Assembly: GCA_913058165.1 (NCBI GenBank)
Contig: CAJXQV010000075.1
Span: 1 to 6,275, forward strand
Direction: 5' to 3'
DNA length: 6,275 nucleotides
Origin: an uncultured Chromatiales bacterium
GTDB taxonomy: Bacteria > Pseudomonadota > Gammaproteobacteria > Steroidobacterales > GCA-2729495
Under the pieces are notes generated by a model. That model was not told where the DNA came from, ran no database searches, and saw nothing but the letters and a program-made list of their open reading frames with translations. Numbering within the stretch: position 1 is the stretch's first letter; every line of letters starts with the position of its first letter. Shown here piece after piece: positions 1 to 5,227 of this stretch. A program made the translations under genes and the position numbers.

Positions 1-47
1 CTACACAGAGTAGATCGTCGGCAGCGTCAGATGTGTATAAGAGACAG
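1..47 (+). other. Nextera i5 adapter left on contig end (non-genomic)
   Basis: This is library adapter, not genome. Bases 1-6 match the end of the Illumina P5 arm, 7-14 (AGAGTAGA) match the i5 index known as N504/S504, 15-28 (TCGTCGGCAGCGTC) are the Nextera read-1 sequence, and 29-47 (AGATGTGTATAAGAGACAG) are the 19-bp Tn5 mosaic end used in tagmentation. Genomic sequence starts at 48. Reading frames crossing this segment gain artificial residues: the minus-strand apbC frame ends in LSLIHI, and a plus-strand frame starts with MYKRQ through a GTG codon. Both peptides are translations of the mosaic end and should not be annotated as protein. Confidence 0.98.
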
Positions 48-344
48 GTTCTTTACGCCTTCAAGTGGGGTCAGCGTACCTTGCACCGTATGACCAACCA
101 CCTCACTGCTAATACTGACAGTTGCAGGGTTTCCGGTTGCCGTCCGGACCGCGGCAGCGAGATCAGCCTCAATGGCCGCCTGATCTGCACCGAGATAAAA
201 CCCGAGTTTCAAGGCAATCTTAAGTTCGGAGCCATCGGCAGTGGGCTCGTAAACGGCACCGGCCGACAGCATATTACGACCGAGAAACGGTACGTCTATC
301 TCAGACAGGGCTTTTTCTATGTAATTATCGGATGTTGTTGGCAT
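48..344 (-). CDS. apbC: Mrp/ApbC iron-sulfur cluster carrier, N-terminal domain only (truncated by contig end)
   Basis: This is the N-terminal part of an Mrp/ApbC-type P-loop ATPase, a cytosolic carrier that binds Fe-S clusters and hands them to apo-proteins. About 99 residues remain and correspond to the MIP18-like (DUF59) domain: an N-terminal helix (YIEKALSEIDVP), an LGFYLGADQAAIEADL segment, and the end TPLEGVKN. In the family VKN is followed directly by IIAVxSGKGGVGKS, so the contig stops just before the deviant Walker A and the whole ATPase domain is missing. The last six residues of the open frame (LSLIHI) are adapter-encoded and are excluded. The ATG at 344 is chosen; an in-frame GTG at 356 would add four residues (MSRI). 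Neither has a clear Shine-Dalgarno site. It is divergent from the kinase operon and, further off, from metG, the usual divergent neighbour of this gene. Identification is from the domain, the VKN boundary and the metG context. Confidence 0.88.
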
Positions 345-389
345 AATTCGTGACACGCTTAACAGAATGCATTGTGGCTAAAGCGCGAC

Positions 390-395
390 ATTGTA
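390..395 (-). promoter_or_regulatory. Candidate -10 box of the apbC promoter
   Basis: On the minus strand this reads TACAAT, five of six matches to the sigma-70 TATAAT consensus. It lies about 46 bases upstream of the apbC ATG at 344, giving a short plausible leader. No good -35 hexamer is found 15-18 bases upstream (the 17-bp position reads GCAAAG), so the promoter would be weak or activator-dependent. The adjoining dyad at 394-410 overlaps the spacer. The call rests on sequence match and position only. Confidence 0.4.
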
Positions 396-410
396 ACTCA
401 TGATGAGTCA
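394..410. promoter_or_regulatory. 17-bp near-perfect dyad, candidate operator
   Basis: The sequence TAACTCATGATGAGTCA is a palindrome around the G at 402 with one mismatched pair (A395/C409); its core ACTCAT-G-ATGAGT is perfect. It abuts the candidate apbC -10 box and would fill the -10/-35 spacer on the minus strand, where a repressor or spacer-binding activator could act. It does not look like an FNR site (TTGATnnnnATCAA) or an IscR site that I recognise. A chance palindrome cannot be excluded. Confidence 0.35.
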
Positions 411-413
411 TGC

Positions 414-456
414 TTTGCCTCTGGAACGCGTGGTGAGGCAAATCTTTGTTTTTTTC
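414..456 (+). terminator. Terminator-like hairpin with T tract upstream of the kinase gene
   Basis: TTTGCCTC at 414-421 pairs perfectly with GAGGCAAA at 435-442, leaving a 13-base loop that contains the small palindrome ACGCGT. The right arm is followed by TCTTTGTTTTTTTC, as in an intrinsic terminator acting in the + direction. The reverse orientation has no T tract after the stem. No plus-strand gene precedes it, since apbC runs the other way. It may be an attenuator in a long kinase-operon leader, the end of a short non-coding transcript, or an insulator against read-through. The long loop lowers confidence. Confidence 0.45.
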
Positions 457-469
457 AGATACGCGCTAG

Positions 470-498
470 TTAACAAGGCCTTTAGGTCAGAATACTTT
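470..498 (+). promoter_or_regulatory. Weak candidate promoter of the kinase-ATPase operon
   Basis: TTAACA at 470-475 matches the -35 consensus TTGACA at five of six positions. A 17-bp spacer later, 493-498 reads TACTTT, a poor -10 with three of six matches; AATACT at 491-496 is an alternative with a 15-bp spacer. Transcription from here would start within a few bases of the kinase ATG at 507, giving a nearly leaderless message, in keeping with the poor Shine-Dalgarno site there. It lies downstream of the terminator-like hairpin, so that hairpin would not block it. Confidence 0.25.
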
Positions 499-506
499 AG
501 AGTGTA

Positions 507-2927
507 ATGAAGCTTTTCAGCGCATTAAAAGCCGATAAAAACCTATCCCGTTTATTAGAAGAACGGGATTGCCAAACGGCTGTGGCTAAAAAAGCCCTGC
601 TAGCGCTCACAGGCCTCGGACAAAGTGCCGTGCCGGTCATTATTGAATCTCTGGCCAACGCGGATAAAAAACAAACCCTCGCCCTGGTGAACGTGCTTGC
701 GGACCTAGTAGATGAGCGCAGCTTTCCGCTGTTTGCCGAAGCCTTGAAGCATGATGATCGCCGTTGCGCCTCGGGGGCAGGATCAGCGCTATCTGCCTCA
801 CACAATTACAGCCCGGATCGTCTTATTGCGCTTATCGGCGAAGACGATATCTCGATGGCACTCATGTCTGATATTTTGCGAGCACAGGTTGAGCGCTTGA
901 ATATACGCAGTTTGTTGACTCGCGCTTATCAACTCGACCATCAGAATCAGGTTGCAGCCTTTAAGTTGATTCGTGAGTTTGTAACTGTCGACCTGCTGCC
1001 CGAGCTTATCGCCCGCATTGATGGCGGAGATCGCGTCGTCAAGGTGGCGCTGACGGGCATTATTTCCAAATTCAAGCGTCCGGAAGTTGCCAAGGTGCTG
1101 GAGAGTCTGCTTAAAGACAGCGATCGTGATGTGCGCCAGGTCGCTGTTGAGGGCTTATTGCAGTTTAATAAGATTCAAGATATCGAGGTTGTGTGCGCCA
1201 TGCTGTGCGATCCTGATTTTGGGGTGCAGGGCAAAGCAGTAGAGCTTCTCGTGCAACTGAAAGACCCAGGCACAATTCCCCATCTCGTGGATGCACTAAA
1301 AGACGAATCTGAGTACACCCGGCGTTCCGCTGTCGAAGTACTCAACGAACTCGCCGATGCTGATAGCATCAAATACTTGCTAAACGCTATTGGTGATAAT
1401 GATTGGTGGGTGCGCTCCCGCGCCTGTGATGCGCTGGCGTCTATCGGCGGCCCCAAAGTCACCAATGCAGCGCTGCACTTGATTCGAGACGAAGATGAGA
1501 ACGTCCGACGATCTGCCATCGAAATTCTTAACCAGACCCGCGATGAGCGCGCAGTAGCGCATCTGATTGCAGCCACCAAAGACAAGGACTGGTGGGTTCG
1601 CGAGCGAGCTGCCGACGCACTGGGCGATATTGGCAACAGTGAGGCCATGCCGGCACTGATTGAAATGCTCGCCGCAGATGACAAATCAGTCCCTGCCGCG
1701 CTACGGGCTCTGGCAAAGGTGGGGGACGAACGCATCGTGCACAAACTTATGCCGTTCACCAAGCATGAAGAAAACGAGGTGCGCATCGAAGCTATTAAAA
1801 CGCTGTCGATGGTCACATCCGAACAAACTACCGAAGACGTGAAAGCCCGAATCACCGCCTCTGCAAAGGGTCGCGACGAAACGGTCAAACAGGCGGCCGG
1901 CGAAGCTCTGGCGCGCATCGAACATCGGATTAGCGACAGCATTATTGGTGTCAGTGCCCGAAATCAAAGGCTTTCAGATACTGGGCAAACCCTGCTTACC
2001 AGTGATATGGCGGCAGCGGCAGCGACAGCGACAGCGACAGCGATACTGCCCATCATCAGCACAAATAACCGACTCAATATTGATGAACTCGAGCCCAACG
2101 ACATGATCGAGGGTCGATATCGCTATATAGGAAAAGTCGGTAAGGGCGCATTCGGCACAGTGCTGCTAGTTGAAGATACCGTAGTTAACGAGCAACTCAT
2201 TCTGAAGTTCCTGAACACAGCTATCAGCACCGATGATGAAATGATGAACCGTTTCGTCCACGAACTGAGATTTTCAAGGAAAATTACGCACAACAATGTT
2301 ATCCGTATTTATGACTTCCTGAAACTTGGCGGTAACTATGCAATATCGATGGAGTACTTCCCATCGCATACTTTGGGTGCCGAAATCAAGAAACAAAATC
2401 CTATGCCTCTGGGCAAGGCGCTAAGCTGGGTGAAGGACATCGCTCTCGGCATGGATGAAGCGCATCAGGTTGGTGTCGTACATCGCGACCTTAAACCTGC
2501 CAACCTACTGATTAACGATGATGGTTTGCTTAAGGTTGTTGACTTTGGTGTCGCCGCGGCCGCAGGCCCGGACTCTAGTGACACACAGCTAACCAAAACC
2601 GGCTACGTAATCGGCTCACCCAAGTACATGGCACCTGAGCAGATTCTCGGCAAGAAGGTTGGCCACCATGCTGATATTTACAGTCTCGGCGTGATCATGT
2701 ATGAAATGCTTACCGGCACGCCTCCATACAGCAAAGGCGACCATATGGCAGTTATGTATCAACATGTTCAGGGCAGCTGCACGCCATGCGAAGAACTGAA
2801 CCCGAACATTCCGGAAAGTATTGCGGTTATCGTGCGAAAAGCAATGTCGATTGAAATCAAAGACCGCTATGATTCAATGCAAGAGTTGGTTAAAGCTTTG
2901 GATGACCTGAAAACCAATCAGACTTAA
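507..2927 (+). CDS. HEAT-repeat protein with C-terminal Ser/Thr (Hanks-type) protein kinase domain
   Basis: An 806-residue, apparently soluble two-part protein. Residues about 25-475 form tandem HEAT-like helical repeats (recurring D-x-x-V-R-x-x-A-x-x-A-L patterns), expected to act as a curved protein-binding scaffold. A linker of about 476-535 holds an Ala/Thr tract (502-512). Residues about 537-800 are a complete eukaryotic-type kinase: glycine loop GKGAFG (545-550), ATP-binding Lys567, helix-C Glu586, HRDLKPAN (659-666) with catalytic Asp661, DFG (679-681), APE (709-711), DIYSLG (723-728) and Arg787. Thr693, Thr696, Thr698 and Ser704 in the activation loop are possible autophosphorylation sites. 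There is no signal peptide, membrane segment or extracellular sensor, unlike PknB-type kinases that start with the kinase domain. The ATG at 507 opens the frame; it has only a weak upstream AGAG. It is the first gene of a probable operon, 24 bp before the first PilT-family ATPase, which suggests control of those motors. That role, and the substrates, are inferred. Confidence 0.93.
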   Translation: MKLFSALKADKNLSRLLEERDCQTAVAKKALLALTGLGQSAVPVIIESLANADKKQTLALVNVLADLVDERSFPLFAEALKHDDRRCASGAGSALSASHNYSPDRLIALIGEDDISMALMSDILRAQVERLNIRSLLTRAYQLDHQNQVAAFKLIREFVTVDLLPELIARIDGGDRVVKVALTGIISKFKRPEVAKVLESLLKDSDRDVRQVAVEGLLQFNKIQDIEVVCAMLCDPDFGVQGKAVELLVQLKDPGTIPHLVDALKDESEYTRRSAVEVLNELADADSIKYLLNAIGDNDWWVRSRACDALASIGGPKVTNAALHLIRDEDENVRRSAIEILNQTRDERAVAHLIAATKDKDWWVRERAADALGDIGNSEAMPALIEMLAADDKSVPAALRALAKVGDERIVHKLMPFTKHEENEVRIEAIKTLSMVTSEQTTEDVKARITASAKGRDETVKQAAGEALARIEHRISDSIIGVSARNQRLSDTGQTLLTSDMAAAAATATATAILPIISTNNRLNIDELEPNDMIEGRYRYIGKVGKGAFGTVLLVEDTVVNEQLILKFLNTAISTDDEMMNRFVHELRFSRKITHNNVIRIYDFLKLGGNYAISMEYFPSHTLGAEIKKQNPMPLGKALSWVKDIALGMDEAHQVGVVHRDLKPANLLINDDGLLKVVDFGVAAAAGPDSSDTQLTKTGYVIGSPKYMAPEQILGKKVGHHADIYSLGVIMYEMLTGTPPYSKGDHMAVMYQHVQGSCTPCEELNPNIPESIAVIVRKAMSIEIKDRYDSMQELVKALDDLKTNQT
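1302..1673 (+). repeat. Two tandem 62-residue double-HEAT units within the kinase protein
   Basis: Residues 266-327 and 328-389 align end to end without a gap. Each unit begins with an acidic D-E-x-E stretch, then RRSA(V/I)E(V/I)LN (272-280 and 334-342), and later a DWWVRxRAxDALxxIG helix pair (299-314 and 361-376). The 186-bp period spans two HEAT motifs, so the duplicated unit is a repeat pair rather than a single HEAT. The match is clear in protein but degraded in DNA, so the duplication is not very recent. Confidence 0.8.
2010..2045 (+). repeat. In-frame hexanucleotide tandem repeat in the HEAT-kinase linker
   Basis: Six units in register with the codons: GCGGCA twice, GCGACA three times, then GCGATA. 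They encode Ala/Thr residues 502-513 between scaffold and kinase domain. Because each unit is two codons, slippage would lengthen or shorten the linker by two residues without breaking the frame. Confidence 0.85.
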
Positions 2928-2951
2928 CACAGCCTATACTGAGGTAAATAC

Positions 2952-4031
2952 ATGGCTCGTATTGATGCATTCTTAAAGCTCGGTCTTTCGCAAGGCTGCT
3001 CCGATGTGCACCTTGCCGTTGGCATCCCCCCCATGCTGCGCATGCACGGTGAACTCCGACCCATTAAATTCCGCGAACTTGGTTCTGCCGAGCTTGAGGG
3101 TTATATCGATGAGATTCTATCCAAGAATCAAAAAGACGTATTCAATAAAGGCCAAGATGTCGACTTTTCTTATGTCTCTGAAGAGAGTGGCCGGTTTCGC
3201 GTCAACCTATACCGCAAGGCTACCGGCGTAGGCGCGACGTTCCGGTTTATCCCGACCGAAGTTCCAACTCTCAAAAAGCTCGACCTACCCCCAATTATTC
3301 AAAAACTGTGTGATTACCATCAGGGCATGGTGCTGGTAACAGGCTCAACCGGCACCGGAAAATCCACAACGCTTGCGGCAATGCTTCACCACATGAACCA
3401 GCACCGCAGACTCAATATCATTACCCTCGAGGACCCTATCGAGTTCGTGCATGTGCCTGATAAAAGTCAAATTATTCAGCGCGAACTCGGCACGCACGTT
3501 ACATCGTTCGCCGATGGCATTCGTTCATCATTACGCGAAGACCCAGACGTTGTTCTGGTTGGCGAGTTGCGTGATGCCGAGACCATATCGATGGCCATGA
3601 CCGCCGCAGAAACTGGACATCTGGTACTTGGCACCCTGCATACCATCGGCGCCGTAAAAACCCTCGATCGGATTATCGACGCGTTACCGGGCGACCAGCG
3701 CGAACAGACGAAGAGCTTTCTGGCACAAAGTCTTAAAGCAGTGGTCACGCAGAACCTCATCAAAACACCCGACGGCCGCGGCCGCACCGCTGTGATGGAG
3801 ATCATGATCAATACCCGGGCGATTTCGAATCTCATTATGACTGACCAGAGTCATCAGATACCGTCACAGCTGCAAATGGGACAAAACCATGGGATGCAGC
3901 TGATGGATCAGGCCCTCTTGAGTGCCATTCAGGAACAGCGCGCCGACCCAGACGATGCATTTAAGTACGCGCATGATAAAGAACTGTTCGAGCGATTCGT
4001 TACCGATACCACTGTACTAAACGCCAAGTAA
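2952..4031 (+). CDS. PilT-family type IV pilus ATPase (first of tandem pair)
   Basis: A 359-residue protein of the PilT/PilU family, cytoplasmic hexameric ATPases that drive pilus retraction at the inner-membrane platform. It has a PAS-like N-terminal domain (SDVHLAVGIPPMLRMHGELRP, about 17-37) and a RecA-like core: Walker A GSTGTGKST (131-139, Lys137), Asp box TLEDPIEF (158-165), LREDPDVVLVGELRD (194-208) with catalytic Glu205, and a His box with both histidines (His223, His230). All ATPase residues are present and length is normal (PilT is about 345). The C-terminal AIRNLIR motif, linked to retraction in PilT, is AISNLIM (290-296), losing both arginines. The ATG at 2952 has a good Shine-Dalgarno GAGGT (2941-2945) six bases upstream. 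It lies 24 bp after the kinase gene and 31 bp before its paralogue. It is closer to PilT than to PilU, but probably not the housekeeping pilT, so no symbol is given. Confidence 0.93.
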   Translation: MARIDAFLKLGLSQGCSDVHLAVGIPPMLRMHGELRPIKFRELGSAELEGYIDEILSKNQKDVFNKGQDVDFSYVSEESGRFRVNLYRKATGVGATFRFIPTEVPTLKKLDLPPIIQKLCDYHQGMVLVTGSTGTGKSTTLAAMLHHMNQHRRLNIITLEDPIEFVHVPDKSQIIQRELGTHVTSFADGIRSSLREDPDVVLVGELRDAETISMAMTAAETGHLVLGTLHTIGAVKTLDRIIDALPGDQREQTKSFLAQSLKAVVTQNLIKTPDGRGRTAVMEIMINTRAISNLIMTDQSHQIPSQLQMGQNHGMQLMDQALLSAIQEQRADPDDAFKYAHDKELFERFVTDTTVLNAK

Positions 4032-4062
4032 GTCGACCGCAAAGATTATTCAGGAAAGATTT

Positions 4063-5127
4063 ATGAGCAACCAGATCGACCAATATCTGCGACAACTTAT
4101 CGCCAATGATGGCTCCGACCTGCATCTCATTGCCGGCCAGCCACCCCGCACCCGGGTATACGGTGAAATCCGGCCAATTGAGAACGATATTCTGGAGCCG
4201 GATTTTGCGCGTGACATGTTTCTTGAAATCATGGATGACAAGGCCCGCCATGAATTCGACAAAAGGGATGCCACTGACTTTGCCTACAATATTGAAGGCC
4301 TGGCGCGGTTCCGCGTTAACGTCATGCGGCATTTGGGCGGCATGGGTGCGGTACTCCGGGCCATTCCGGCTACGGCTCGCTCGCTCAATGAACTGAACAT
4401 GCCACCTGCTGTCATGCGACTTAGCAAAGAACCACAAGGGCTCATTCTGGTTACCGGCAAAACCGGGTCTGGCAAGTCGACTACTCTGGCCGCAATGATC
4501 GATGCTATTAATGACAACCTGCATGGTCATATCCTTACCATTGAAGACCCTATTGAGTTTGTTCATGCACGCAAAAACTGCCTTATTAGCCAGCGGGAAG
4601 TTGGTCAGCACACCGGCAGTTTCGGCGATGCATTGCACTCTGCTCTGCGTGAAGACCCGGACGTCATTCTAGTGGGTGAGATGCGTGATCTTGAAACCAT
4701 CAGTATTGCGGTAACTGCTGCTGAGATGGGCATTCTCGTTATGGGCACACTGCACACCAACGGCGCAGCGCAAACTGTTGACCGTATCGTCAATGTGTTT
4801 CCTGCGGATAAGCAGTCTCATGTTCGAACTATGTTATCGACATCGTTGCGCGGTGTAATCTCGCAACAGCTCGTGCCACGAAAAGACGGCAAAGGGCTGG
4901 TAGCCGCGCTCGAAATTCTGATTAACAACTCTGCAACAGCCAACCTTATTCGGCAGGGAAAACTAGACCAACTCGAGACAGCAATGCAATCCGGCCGCCG
5001 CACCGGCATGTGTACCATGGATAGCACGCTTAAAGGCCTTATGGATAAAGCCACGATCAGCGGTCAATCGGCGTATGAGGCTGCTAACGACAAATCGAAG
5101 TTTGAGCTAGTAAAGGACCAGACCTAG
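4063..5127 (+). CDS. PilT-family type IV pilus ATPase (second of tandem pair)
   Basis: A 354-residue PilT-family ATPase, homologous to the preceding gene product over its whole length. The N-terminal domain (SDLHLIAGQPPRTRVYGEIRP, about 18-38) is followed by Walker A GKTGSGKST (132-140, Lys138), Asp box TIEDPIEFVH (159-168) and LREDPDVILVGEMRD (195-209) with catalytic Glu206. The core resembles classical PilT more than the first paralogue does (GEMRDLET, QREVG). Two departures stand out: the His box reads EMGILVMGTLHT (221-232), so the usual first histidine is Ile224 while His231 remains; and the AIRNLIR motif is ATANLIR (291-297), keeping only the second arginine. The ATG at 4063 has an AGGAA Shine-Dalgarno at 4052-4056. 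As the last gene of the probable three-gene operon, it may form a mixed motor with its partner, as PilT and PilU cooperate elsewhere; this is inference. Confidence 0.93.
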   Translation: MSNQIDQYLRQLIANDGSDLHLIAGQPPRTRVYGEIRPIENDILEPDFARDMFLEIMDDKARHEFDKRDATDFAYNIEGLARFRVNVMRHLGGMGAVLRAIPATARSLNELNMPPAVMRLSKEPQGLILVTGKTGSGKSTTLAAMIDAINDNLHGHILTIEDPIEFVHARKNCLISQREVGQHTGSFGDALHSALREDPDVILVGEMRDLETISIAVTAAEMGILVMGTLHTNGAAQTVDRIVNVFPADKQSHVRTMLSTSLRGVISQQLVPRKDGKGLVAALEILINNSATANLIRQGKLDQLETAMQSGRRTGMCTMDSTLKGLMDKATISGQSAYEAANDKSKFELVKDQT

Positions 5128-5143
5128 GGGCAGCCATTGCCGT

Positions 5144-5160
5144 CCGGGTCAGACACCCGG
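5144..5160 (+). terminator. GC-rich hairpin after the ATPase pair, possible weak terminator
   Basis: CCGGGT (5144-5149) and ACCCGG (5155-5160) form a perfect 6-bp stem with a CAGAC loop, 16 bases after the stop codon of the second ATPase gene. No T run follows (TAAGCCGAGC), so it lacks the hallmark of an intrinsic terminator. It could be an inefficient terminator or a 3'-end stabilising stem, leaving read-through into metG possible. Confidence 0.3.
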
Positions 5161-5214
5161 TAAGCCGAGCTGGTTTCAACGCTCATTGGTGGAGCAATTC
5201 TAAGCCTGCGGCGC

Positions 5215-5220
5215 TAGAAT
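5215..5220 (+). promoter_or_regulatory. Candidate -10 box for metG
   Basis: TAGAAT matches the -10 consensus at five of six positions and sits seven bases before the metG ATG, which would place the transcription start at or next to the start codon. No convincing -35 or extended -10 (TGn) is present. The metG start also lacks a Shine-Dalgarno site. The match may be chance. Confidence 0.22.
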
Positions 5221-5227
5221 ACGCCCC

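Noticed and set aside
29..47. Tn5 mosaic end as evidence of a transposon
   Set aside because: It is joined to the i5 index and read-1 primer sequence in the exact order of a Nextera adapter and lies at the contig end; it is a library artefact.
33..353. 106-residue plus-strand reading frame opposite apbC
   Set aside because: It starts with the adapter-encoded MYKRQ peptide, is antisense to a recognised Mrp domain over its length, and resembles no family I know.
485..491. GGTCAGA shared with 5147-5153 as flanking repeats of an inserted cassette
   Set aside because: Only seven bases match, without surrounding similarity; this is expected by chance and does not support an insertion boundary.
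357..506. Sigma-54 promoter before the kinase operon
   Set aside because: No TGGCAC-N5-TTGC pattern with the invariant GG/GC spacing was found on either strand of the gap.
1302..1673. CRISPR-like or satellite DNA in the HEAT region
   Set aside because: The periodicity is protein-level HEAT duplication inside an intact reading frame; DNA copies are diverged and there are no spacers.
1175..1942. 255-residue minus-strand open frame
   Set aside because: It lies wholly antisense to the HEAT region, is Ser/Ala/Arg-rich as expected from complementing a biased coding strand, and has no recognisable domain.
4000..4638. 212-residue minus-strand open frame across the junction of the two ATPase genes
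   Set aside because: It is antisense to two well-supported genes, spans their intergenic Shine-Dalgarno, and shows no family resemblance.
2952..5127. The two ATPase genes as an assembly duplication
   Set aside because: They differ in sequence throughout, have different motif variants and separate Shine-Dalgarno sites, so they are diverged paralogues, not a repeated read region.
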